Positions 16,328 through 23,285 of a DNA stretch of 46,407 bases are shown one piece after another. Position numbers and translations under genes: made by a program. The notes beneath the pieces are model-generated. The model searched no databases and was not told the DNA's origin. It saw only the letters and a list, made by a program, of their open reading frames with translations. Origin of the DNA: WHSP01 sp040905505. GTDB lineage: Bacteria; Gemmatimonadota; Gemmatimonadetes; Longimicrobiales; Longimicrobiaceae. The stretch is taken from assembly GCA_040905505.1 (NCBI GenBank), contig JBBDRL010000041.1:1-46407 (forward strand). The letters run 5' to 3'. How positions within the stretch are numbered: the first letter of the stretch is position 1; each line of letters begins with the position of its first letter.

Positions 16328-17488
16328 TCAGGTCTGCTCGATCGGCTGCCAGTCGCCGGGATCGGCGCCGGCGGCGCGATGCCAGCGGGCGAACTCCCGC
16401 GTGGCGGCCGCCAGTCCCGCGTCGGTCATCCCCCACAGGTCCCCACCCAACCGCCGGACCCAGCCGCGCTTTTCCAGTCCGAGCAGGCCAGGCTCGACGC
16501 TCTCGGGTCCGGACGTCATGGTTCGCAGCACGACCGACGGGTGCGGGTGATAGGGGTCGGCGTGCAGGCGCGAGAGCGTGTAGAGGTCCTCCAGCACCCC
16601 GAGCTCTCGCAGGTTGCGCCGGCTACGCCGCTGGCGTACGAGCTCCGCAAGCAGCCCTCGTTGCGGCGCGAGGAAGAGGCTGACCAGCATGATGGCTCCT
16701 GCGCAGAGCACGATCGTCGGTCCGGTCGGTAGTCGCGGGGTCGAAGCGCTGATGACCGCACCGGTGACCCCCGCGGTGGCGCCGAAGATGCCCGCGAGAA
16801 CCACGATCCGCCCGAGACGGTCTGACCACTGGCGGGCGGCCGCGGCGGGTGCGATCAGGATCGCGCTCATCAGCACCACGCCGACCGTCTGCAGCCCGAT
16901 GACGATCGCGACGACGAGCAGCGTTGTGAGGACTACGTCGAGCCGACGCATCGGCAAGCCGAGCGCCGCGCCGAATTCCTGATCGAACGCGAGCAGCTTC
17001 AGTTCCTTCCAGAGGAGCGCGGTCGCGGTCAGGGCGACGATGCCCAGACTGGACATGACGAAGACGTCACGGGGAAGGAGCGCGGCAGCCTGCCCGAACA
17101 AAAACGTATCCAGACCCGCCTGGTTGCCGCTGGGCATACGCTGGATGAACGTGAGCAGGACCATTCCGAAGCCGAAGAACACGGATAGAACGATGCCGAG
17201 CGATGCATCGTAGGGGATACGTGTCCGCTTGGTGACCCCGAGGACCACCAGCGCGCCGATCCAGCCGGCTGCGGCGGCGCCGAGCACCAGGACCAAGGGG
17301 GATCGGAGCCCGGTCAGGAGGAAGGCGATGGCGATACCGGGCAGGGCGGCGTGCGAGATCGCGTCGCCGAGCAGGCTCTGCGACCGCAGAACGGCGTACG
17401 TGCCGAGAGTCCCGCTGACGAGACCCAGAACGGCCGCTCCGAGCGCAACCGTCCTGAGCGTGAAATCCAGTGCGAAGGGAAGGCTCAT
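16328..17488 (-). CDS. Metal ABC transporter permease with C-terminal winged-helix-like domain
   Basis: The 386-residue permease starts at ATG 17488 (ATGA overlap with the ATPase stop). The ABC-3 core spans residues 10-275: YAVLRSQSLLGDAISHAALPGI and LLWKELKLLAFDQEFGAALG are family signatures. Residues 290-370 add a soluble domain with helix-turn-helix-like spacing (LEDLYTLSRLH, HPSVVLRTM, VEPGLLGLEKRGWVRRLGGDLWGMTDAGLAAATREFARWH), closely resembling the N-terminal half of a DtxR-type regulator. The chlamydial YtgC-YtgR protein is a known precedent for such a fusion. Whether this tail senses metal, binds DNA or only gates the channel cannot be told from sequence. Confidence 0.92.
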   Translation of the reverse strand: MSLPFALDFTLRTVALGAAVLGLVSGTLGTYAVLRSQSLLGDAISHAALPGIAIAFLLTGLRSPLVLVLGAAAAGWIGALVVLGVTKRTRIPYDASLGIVLSVFFGFGMVLLTFIQRMPSGNQAGLDTFLFGQAAALLPRDVFVMSSLGIVALTATALLWKELKLLAFDQEFGAALGLPMRRLDVVLTTLLVVAIVIGLQTVGVVLMSAILIAPAAAARQWSDRLGRIVVLAGIFGATAGVTGAVISASTPRLPTGPTIVLCAGAIMLVSLFLAPQRGLLAELVRQRRSRRNLRELGVLEDLYTLSRLHADPYHPHPSVVLRTMTSGPESVEPGLLGLEKRGWVRRLGGDLWGMTDAGLAAATREFARWHRAAGADPGDWQPIEQT

Positions 17489-18276
17489 TCGACGCCCGCG
17501 GGCTTGTCGAGCCGGAATTGCGGCGGGGGGCCTTCGGCCGCTGCCCTTCGCAGGTACGGGACTCGCCCTCCATAGGTGGCGCGGAGGTTCTCGTCCGTGA
17601 ACACCTCGTCGACCTCCCCGGCGGCGATTCGCCTCACGTTCAGAAGCAGCACCCAGTCGAAGTACTCGGGAACCGTCTGAAGGTCGTGGTGGACGACGAC
17701 GACCGTGTTGCCTTCGGATCGGAGCTCCTGGAGGAGCCGCACGATGGCGCGCTCCGTCGTGGCGTCCACGCCCTGAAACGGCTCGTCCATGAGGTAGATG
17801 GATGCGTCCTGCACGAGCGCCCTGGCCAGGAAGACACGCTGCTGCTGGCCCCCCGAGAGCTGCGAGATCTGACGATCGGCATAGTCCACCATCGCCACCT
17901 TTTCCAGCGCCCGACGCGCGATCTCCCGCTCGTTCCGCCCGGGCCGCCGCAGCCAGCCCATGCGGCCGTAGAGGCCCATCATCACCACGTCGAGAACGTT
18001 CGTGGGGAAGTCCCAGTCGACGCTCCCGCGCTGCGGCACGTAGGCTATCGATCGCCGCCGGGCTGCGTACGGCTCGCCGTCGACCAGGATCTGGCCCGCG
18101 GCCGGTTCGACCAGGCCGAGTATCGACTTGATCAGGGTGGTCTTGCCCGCGCCGTTGGGTCCGACGATCGCCATCAGGATCCCCGCCGGGACGTCCACGT
18201 CCACATCCCACAGGACCGGTCGGTCACGATAGGCGACAGTCAGGTCACGCACTTCGATTGCCGGTGTGTCGCTCAT
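17485..18276 (-). CDS. Metal ABC transporter ATP-binding protein
   Basis: A 263-residue ATPase from ATG at 18276, which overlaps the binding-protein stop by ATGA. All nucleotide-binding motifs are present: Walker A GPNGAGKT (39-46), Q-loop YVPQR, signature LSGGQQQR, Walker B YLMDEPFQGVD, and the switch histidine in VVHHDLQTV. It resembles the MntA/ZnuC/TroB group. It energises the two permeases encoded immediately downstream. The end is complete, and length is normal for the family. Confidence 0.95.
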   Translation of the reverse strand: MSDTPAIEVRDLTVAYRDRPVLWDVDVDVPAGILMAIVGPNGAGKTTLIKSILGLVEPAAGQILVDGEPYAARRRSIAYVPQRGSVDWDFPTNVLDVVMMGLYGRMGWLRRPGRNEREIARRALEKVAMVDYADRQISQLSGGQQQRVFLARALVQDASIYLMDEPFQGVDATTERAIVRLLQELRSEGNTVVVVHHDLQTVPEYFDWVLLLNVRRIAAGEVDEVFTDENLRATYGGRVPYLRRAAAEGPPPQFRLDKPAGVE

Positions 18277-19220
18277 CCCTCGCCTCCGAGCAAGGCGCCG
18301 ACGATCGTGTCGATGTTGTGCCGGATCATCCCGTCGTAGGTCTCGGCCCCGCTCCCTTCTCCACCGAGTGCGTCGGAGTACAGGTGCCCTCCGACCGCGA
18401 CGTCGAACCCGCGGGCGCGGACCGCCGCCTGCACCGCCTCGATGCTCCGCGGCGAGACGGAGGTCTCGACGAAGAGCGCTGGGATCCGGCGTTCCGCGAC
18501 GAATCGAGCGAGCTCCTGCACGTCCGCGGTCCCCGCTTCGGCGACGGTCGAGATCCCTTGTAGCCCGCGGACCTCGAATCCATAGGCGCGCCCGAAGTAG
18601 TTGAAGGCGTCGTGGGCCGTGACCAGCGCACGCTGATCGGAAGGCACCCGATCGGCCTGCCCACGGACGTAGGCATCGAGTTGCTCGAGCGATCGCGTAT
18701 GTGCATCGGCTCGGTCCGCATACTCCTGCGCATGCGCAGGGTCGAGCTCGCCGAGCGCTTCGCCTACGCGCTCGGCGGCGTGGACCCAGAGCTGGACGTC
18801 CATCCACACATGCGGGTCGTAGGCGCCCTCGAACTCCGGCGGCCTCAGTAGCAGAGATTCCTCGATCGCCTCGGCGACCGCCACGGTCGCTACGCCGCGC
18901 TGGCCCATCTCCTCGAAGAGCTCCGCCATTCGGCCTTCCAGGTGCAAGCCGTTGTAGAAGACGATGTCCGCGCCCGTCATGCGCCGGACGTCGCCCTCAC
19001 TGGCGCGGTAGAGGTGAGGATCGACGCCGGGGCCCATCAGCCCCGTCACCACCACGCGTTCCCCGCCGATCGCGCGGACCAGGTCGGCTACGACGCTCGT
19101 GGTCGCAACGGCCTGAACCTGCCGATCCGCGAGGTCAGCCCCACCCGCCGCGCTACCGCCGCAACCCGCGACCAGCAGGCCCAGCAAGAGTGGCGCGCAC
19201 CGGCTCATCACAGACTCCAT
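18273..19220 (-). CDS. Metal-binding lipoprotein of ABC importer (TroA/ZnuA-like)
   Basis: The ATG at 19220 shares one base with the regulator's stop (TGATG), giving 315 residues. A lipoprotein signal ends in LLVAGC with Cys20 as the lipidated residue. The cluster-9 solute-binding fold is clear, with likely metal ligands H69 (DPHLY), H137 (DPHVWMD), H203 (TAHDAF) and D283 (LYSDAL). This His3-Asp set is the TroA type, which binds Zn or Mn, while PsaA/MntC-type Mn proteins have Glu at the third position. The His-rich loop typical of ZnuA is absent. It delivers metal in the periplasm to the permeases encoded downstream. Zn versus Mn cannot be settled from these ligands alone. Confidence 0.94.
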   Translation of the reverse strand: MESVMSRCAPLLLGLLVAGCGGSAAGGADLADRQVQAVATTSVVADLVRAIGGERVVVTGLMGPGVDPHLYRASEGDVRRMTGADIVFYNGLHLEGRMAELFEEMGQRGVATVAVAEAIEESLLLRPPEFEGAYDPHVWMDVQLWVHAAERVGEALGELDPAHAQEYADRADAHTRSLEQLDAYVRGQADRVPSDQRALVTAHDAFNYFGRAYGFEVRGLQGISTVAEAGTADVQELARFVAERRIPALFVETSVSPRSIEAVQAAVRARGFDVAVGGHLYSDALGGEGSGAETYDGMIRHNIDTIVGALLGGEG

Positions 19221-19888
19221 CAGGCGGCCCCCTCTCGTACGTTCGTCACGAACACATGCGCCGCTGCCGGCTTGCCGATGGCGCATTCGGTCCTCCCGAC
19301 CTTCAGAGTCATCGGACCATCGAACGGGGCGACCTCCAGGACCTCCACCGCCGCGTCCGGAAACAGACCCAGCTCGGCGAAGTACCGCAGCATCGCCGCG
19401 TCCTCGTCGCCAACCTCCGCCACCGTCGCAATCTGCCCCGCGACCAGCCCAGCGAGCGCCTCCCGGTCACACTCCTCGACCTCCAGGTCGCGCGTCGGGA
19501 TCGGTGAGCCGTGCGGATCGGTCGTCGGGCTCCCGAGGATCTCGTCCATCCGATCCTCCAGGTCCTCCGATAACACGTGCTCCCACTTCTCCGCCTCGGC
19601 GTGAACCCGGTCCCACGGGACCCCCATCGCCTCGAACAGATAGAGCTCCACGAGCCGGTGATGGCGGATGACCTCCAGAGCGATCTTTCGTCCCGTCTCC
19701 GTTAGGACCACGCCCCGGTAGCTCTCGTGCGCCACCAGATTCAGGGTGGCCAGCTTCTTCACCATGCCCGTGACCGTCCCAGCCGCCACCGACAGCCGGC
19801 CCGCGATCGCAGAGGTCGTCACGGGAGCGCCATTCCGGCCCAGGTCATAGATGACCTTCAGGTAGTCCTCAACCGCCTGCGTGCGCAT
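19220..19888 (-). CDS. DtxR/MntR-family metal-dependent repressor
   Basis: A 222-residue regulator starting at ATG 19888 with CGGAGG four bases upstream. It has an N-terminal winged helix (residues 5-65: VEDYLKVIYDL, SAIAGRLSVAAGTVTGMVKKL), a dimerisation domain with metal-site-like residues (IRHHRLVELYLF and AEKWEHVLSEDLEDRM), and a C-terminal FeoA/SH3-like domain (about 145-222). D8 in the first helix aligns with the MntR Mn-site Asp, where DtxR/IdeR carry Met, so Mn sensing is favoured; position 11 is Lys rather than the Glu of Bacillus MntR. It heads the importer operon, and the palindrome at 19910-19925 just upstream is a plausible self-operator. Metal-bound protein should repress import. 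Confidence 0.92.
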   Translation of the reverse strand: MRTQAVEDYLKVIYDLGRNGAPVTTSAIAGRLSVAAGTVTGMVKKLATLNLVAHESYRGVVLTETGRKIALEVIRHHRLVELYLFEAMGVPWDRVHAEAEKWEHVLSEDLEDRMDEILGSPTTDPHGSPIPTRDLEVEECDREALAGLVAGQIATVAEVGDEDAAMLRYFAELGLFPDAAVEVLEVAPFDGPMTLKVGRTECAIGKPAAAHVFVTNVREGAA

Positions 19889-19909
19889 TTTGCCTCCGCG
19901 AAGGGAGTT

Positions 19910-19925
19910 TTTAGGAGTGCCTAAA
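19910..19925. promoter_or_regulatory. Candidate DtxR/MntR operator
   Basis: A perfect palindrome, TTTAGG-AGTG-CCTAAA, sits 22 bp upstream of the regulator's start codon. DtxR-family boxes commonly contain TTAGG/CCTAA half-sites, so this is a natural autoregulatory site for the whole importer operon. I saw no second copy near the TonB receptor or the His-rich gene. Confidence 0.75.
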
Positions 19926-19977
19926 TTGACCTTGCGGCGTGGGTCGCGCAAGGGGCGGAGGAGTCAGGAAGCAGGAG

Positions 19978-20065
19978 CCTGTCGTCCCGAGCGTCAGCGA
20001 GGGACCTGCATTTCTGGCCTCTGCGGGCAAGTGCAGGTCGCTCGCTGACGCTCGGTTACGACAGG
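19978..20065. repeat. Long inverted repeat (REP-like or bidirectional terminator)
   Basis: Arms 19978-20010 and 20032-20065 are near-perfect inverted copies of about 33 bp (starting CCTGTCGT, core CGAGCGTCAGCGAG, ending GACCTGCA), with a 21-bp loop. The element lies between the TonB receptor stop and the DtxR operator. It lacks a T-run, so a REP-type element is as likely as a terminator. Confidence 0.85.
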
Positions 20066-20078
20066 ACGGTCCGGGCGC

Positions 20079-22226
20079 TCAGAACTGCCAGTGGAGTGAG
20101 GCTCTGAGCTGGCGGGGTTCGACCGGATGGAAGTGAACGTCCTCTACGCCGGCGGCGGGTTCGCCGGGAAGCCGAGAGGGGTAGAAGTACTGGATATCGG
20201 CGGCCTCGGCGTCGAGCAGGTTGAGCATGGTGAAACGAAGCTCAGGTCCGGCACCGAAGCGGTAGCCGAGGTCGGCATTGAGCAGCGCCGCGGCGTCGGC
20301 CCGGACGGAATTGTCCTCGACGAGTGGGTAGTCGCCGAAATAGCGAGCTCGGACGGCTGCGAAGGCTCCGGCATCGGGAGACCATGCGATGCCGCCGGTG
20401 AAGACGGTTTCGAGCGCGCCCGGGATGCGGTCGTCCCCCGGGGGTGCCTCCTCGAGCCGAGCGTCGGATAGGGAGACGTCCGCGTCCAGGGAGAGGCCTG
20501 GCAGGGGTCGATAGAAGTTGGCCCATGTAATCCCCCTGCGCCGGCTCGATGCGGAGGGTTCCGTCGCGCCGGCGTCTCCGACGAAGAGCAGCTCACTGTC
20601 GAGGTCGAGCCCCCAGAGCGTCAGGGTGGAGCGCAATCCGGGGATTGGCGCGGCCCTGAGCCCGAGCTCGGCACCCCGGGACCGGACGAGGGGGTCGACC
20701 GGGGCGGCCTCCTCCCCCGTCACCGGATCGACGGCGATCGTCGTGCCGCGGGCATCATTGCTGTGAAAGCCGAAGCCGCCGCTGAGGTAGAGCTCCACGG
20801 CCGTGCTCGGGGTGATCACGACCGAGGCTTTCGGACTCAGAATGGCGGCCGACGTTTCTCCCGAATTGGCCGCGAGGTCGCTGCGCACGTCGAAATAGTA
20901 GACGTCGCCCCGGGCTCCGAGGACCGTGCGTAGCCATGGGCGCCAGCGCGACGCGGCCTCCACGAAGGCACCCGTCGAGGCCTGAGCGACTTCGTCGTCA
21001 CGAACGGTGCCGCGGCGCTGCTGGGCCTCGGACCAGTGCAGGCCGAGCTCGCCGATCAGATCGGCGCGTGATTGCAGGCCAGCGGTCAGCCCGTGATAGG
21101 CGCCGAGCCCGTAGACATCCTGCACGTGCTTCGCGGCAGCGCCCAGGACGAATCGGCCATCCTCCTGTTGAAACTGGTCGCCGCTCGAGGGCGCTTCGAG
21201 GAAGTAGGTGAAGTTCGAGTAGAGGTCCAGATCTGAATAGATACCGAAGAGCTGGAGCTCCTGCGCGGAACCGCCGCCGAGCCGGCGCCAGTTCGCCGAC
21301 AGGCTGAAGCGCCGCGCCTCTCCGCCATCCGTCGGGTCGATCTGCCCGAACCGTCCGATCCGGCCGTCCTGAACGGCGCGGAGTGGAATCTGATCGCTCG
21401 CGTTCCAGCGGCTGGCGTACGCGAGGCCGAGGATCGACAGTTGATGGGTGGTACGGTCAAGCGTGAAGCGCGCCATGCCGTTGAACTTCCGCATCTCCTG
21501 AGGGAGCTCCCACGGCCCGTCGTAGACCCGCGCCTCCCCGCCGGCGAGCAGCGTACCGCCCGCGGCCTGTGCCGATCCGCCAGCCACGAGTCGCGCCAGG
21601 CCATTTTCGCCGACGGTCGCCTTGGCGAAGGGCCGCTCGAGCGATCGGGCGAGGTGGAGCTCGGCGCCGCCAGCGCTTCCGAAGTCGCCGACTTCGGCAT
21701 GGTACACTCCGAGCCTGTAATCGAGCAGGTCCACGAACTCGGGGATGATGAAGTTCAGGTCCGTATAGCCCTGCCCGTGTCCGTGGGTCGGCAGGTTGAC
21801 GGGCATGCCTTCGACCACCGTTCGGAAGTCCGTTCCGTGATCCAGATTGAAGCCGCGCACGAAGTACTGGTTGGCCTTACCCTCGCCCGAGTGCTGGGTC
21901 ACGATCAGCCCCGGTACGGTCTCGAGCAGCTCGCCCTCGCGGGTGATCGGCCGGGCGTGGAGGTCGGCGGATCCGACGCGCCCCTGGGATGCGGTCGCGG
22001 CAATCCCGATCAGGTCGTCGATCCGTCCTCCCACGCGGACGGTGTCGATGGAGATGGCGGTGATCGAGTCGGGCTCGGCTTGCTGCGCGGGTCGCTCCTG
22101 GGCCTCGAGGGCGCATGGATTGGTCGCCAGCAGCCCGGAGATTCCCAGCCCCACGACGGCGAGCCGAACATCGTTTCGTTCCCGATCCGTGGATCGGCGA
22201 TTCATATCGGTCATTTCGCTATGCAT
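20079..22226 (-). CDS. TonB-dependent outer-membrane receptor, probable metal uptake
   Basis: The 715-residue protein has a signal peptide (about 18-43, cleavage after LEAQ), a plug domain (about 60-180) and a beta barrel ending in LRASLHWQF, the usual terminal Phe. The plug has the conserved NQYFVRGFNLDHGTDF and then THGHGQGYTDLNF, with H148 and H150 in a Gly-rich loop and H112 and H130 nearby. These His residues suggest metal-ion transport, but the family assignment is by pattern only. Starts at 22226, 22211 or 22205 are all possible; none has a clear ribosome site. The His-rich gene lies upstream and the DtxR/ABC operon downstream on the same strand, which supports a combined outer-to-inner membrane metal route. 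Confidence 0.88.
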   Translation of the reverse strand: MHSEMTDMNRRSTDRERNDVRLAVVGLGISGLLATNPCALEAQERPAQQAEPDSITAISIDTVRVGGRIDDLIGIAATASQGRVGSADLHARPITREGELLETVPGLIVTQHSGEGKANQYFVRGFNLDHGTDFRTVVEGMPVNLPTHGHGQGYTDLNFIIPEFVDLLDYRLGVYHAEVGDFGSAGGAELHLARSLERPFAKATVGENGLARLVAGGSAQAAGGTLLAGGEARVYDGPWELPQEMRKFNGMARFTLDRTTHQLSILGLAYASRWNASDQIPLRAVQDGRIGRFGQIDPTDGGEARRFSLSANWRRLGGGSAQELQLFGIYSDLDLYSNFTYFLEAPSSGDQFQQEDGRFVLGAAAKHVQDVYGLGAYHGLTAGLQSRADLIGELGLHWSEAQQRRGTVRDDEVAQASTGAFVEAASRWRPWLRTVLGARGDVYYFDVRSDLAANSGETSAAILSPKASVVITPSTAVELYLSGGFGFHSNDARGTTIAVDPVTGEEAAPVDPLVRSRGAELGLRAAPIPGLRSTLTLWGLDLDSELLFVGDAGATEPSASSRRRGITWANFYRPLPGLSLDADVSLSDARLEEAPPGDDRIPGALETVFTGGIAWSPDAGAFAAVRARYFGDYPLVEDNSVRADAAALLNADLGYRFGAGPELRFTMLNLLDAEAADIQYFYPSRLPGEPAAGVEDVHFHPVEPRQLRASLHWQF

Positions 22227-22306
22227 ACGGTTGAGGAAGCAGGATTCGCTCTGAGGGAAACAGCAGGCAGGAACGGGTAGACAGGAGGTAGCGGAACAGG
22301 ATGTCC

Positions 22307-22334
22307 CAGGGAAAGCGCCGTGCGGCGTTCCCTG
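22307..22334. terminator. GC-rich hairpin between His-rich gene and TonB receptor gene
   Basis: CAGGGAAAGCGCC and GGCGTTCCCTG form a stem of about 11-12 pairs with one mismatch and a short loop. There is no T-run, so it may attenuate or process a shared transcript rather than end it. Confidence 0.45.
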
Positions 22335-22378
22335 CTCCTGCCCCCTTTCTCCGGTCTTCTGATCCTGTTGCCTGCCGA

Positions 22379-23167
22379 CTATCCTGCCTTCGGCGGGGGC
22401 GACTCCACTGAGAACTCCGCATCTCGCGGGTACGCGGCGGAGCCGAGCGAGGAGAACCGGCTGGTGGGGAAGTGCCAGATCGCGCTGCCTGGTGGTGCGA
22501 CGAAGTGCTCGGAAACCGAAGCGGTCAGCAGTACCCGCGGGTCGGTCGAGTCCTGCTGGTGGGAGTGCACAAAGCTGCCGTGAGCATGCGGCGCTCCGGG
22601 TTGAAGTGACCGATCCAACTCGCTGGACTGCGCCGCATCGGACTCCCCCTCGTGGTGGCCTTCCGCCACAGCTCCGTCTACCTCGGCCGGGTGTGCGGCC
22701 GCCGCGTGCCGGTGCTCGGGCTCGCCACCGGCAGACGCATGAGCGTGCCCGCCGTCTTCGTGGCTGTGGACCGTGGCCGCGTTCGGCAGGTGGTCGTGGC
22801 CATGAGCGGTCTGGCCGCGCCGGGCATCGTGGGTGTGCGCGGCTATGCGCTGCAGCTCGCCGTGGTCGTGGGGTCCGGCGGTCTCGGAGTGCAGCTCGCG
22901 GCGCTCGCGGGCAGGCTCCGCTTCAGCCTCCGGCTGTCCGGCGACAGAGAGGGACCGGTCGGTGACAGGGAAAGGAATGCGAGTCTGCGGCGGGTGCTCC
23001 TCGGCCACTCCGTGCATCCAGAGCATCCCCGCGTACCCCGCGGGCGAACCGGCCAGCACCAGGACATAGACGAGCAGGGCCCCGACTCGCCGTGCCACTG
23101 GCACCTGGCGGTTCGCTCCGCGCTCGAGTCGCCCGGGCCACAGGGTAAAGTTCAGAGAACGCTCCAA
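22379..23167 (-). CDS. Histidine-rich membrane-anchored protein, probable metal binder
   Basis: The frame codes for up to 262 residues, of which about 25 are His and none Cys. A single N-terminal membrane segment (about residues 28-50) follows a basic stretch. The middle (about 85-205) is packed with His motifs such as HGHDH, VHSHEDGGHAH, EHRH and PHAHGSFVHSH. The C-terminus is not His-rich. Such segments usually bind Zn, Ni or Cu. The first possible codon is TTG at 23167, and in-frame GTG codons around 23100 are alternatives, so the N-terminus is uncertain. It is encoded upstream of the TonB receptor on the same strand. A role as a periplasmic metal buffer or shuttle is inference; no family is recognised. 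Confidence 0.7.
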   Translation of the reverse strand: MERSLNFTLWPGRLERGANRQVPVARRVGALLVYVLVLAGSPAGYAGMLWMHGVAEEHPPQTRIPFPVTDRSLSVAGQPEAEAEPARERRELHSETAGPHDHGELQRIAAHTHDARRGQTAHGHDHLPNAATVHSHEDGGHAHASAGGEPEHRHAAAAHPAEVDGAVAEGHHEGESDAAQSSELDRSLQPGAPHAHGSFVHSHQQDSTDPRVLLTASVSEHFVAPPGSAIWHFPTSRFSSLGSAAYPRDAEFSVESPPPKAG

Positions 23168-23187
23168 TGTCGTAAACAGTTGAGCGG

Positions 23188-23217
23188 ATGGTATCGCAGA
23201 CCGCCATCATGCGTCAA
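23188..23217 (-). promoter_or_regulatory. Candidate promoter of the His-rich gene
   Basis: Read on the minus strand: TTGACG (23217-23212), 18 bp, TACCAT (23193-23188). It would start transcription near 23181, only about 14 bases before the TTG codon at 23167. Confidence 0.45.
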
Positions 23218-23247
23218 GCGTCCAACCCCCGTGCCGGTGCCCCCGTA

Positions 23248-23277
23248 TTGCCTGCGGCCGTCCACATCGCATATTCT
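23248..23277 (+). promoter_or_regulatory. Candidate promoter of the S9 peptidase gene
   Basis: TTGCCT (23248-23253), 18 bp, TATTCT (23272-23277). Transcription would begin about 23284-23286, at or next to the ATG, implying a leaderless or nearly leaderless message. Confidence 0.4.
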
Positions 23278-23285
23278 GCTTTCGG

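Noticed and set aside
16328..18211. A single 627-residue permease fused to an ATPase-side segment
   Set aside because: Residues before the ATG at 17488 are out-of-frame shadow of the ATPase gene; the permease starts with an ATGA overlap at 17488.
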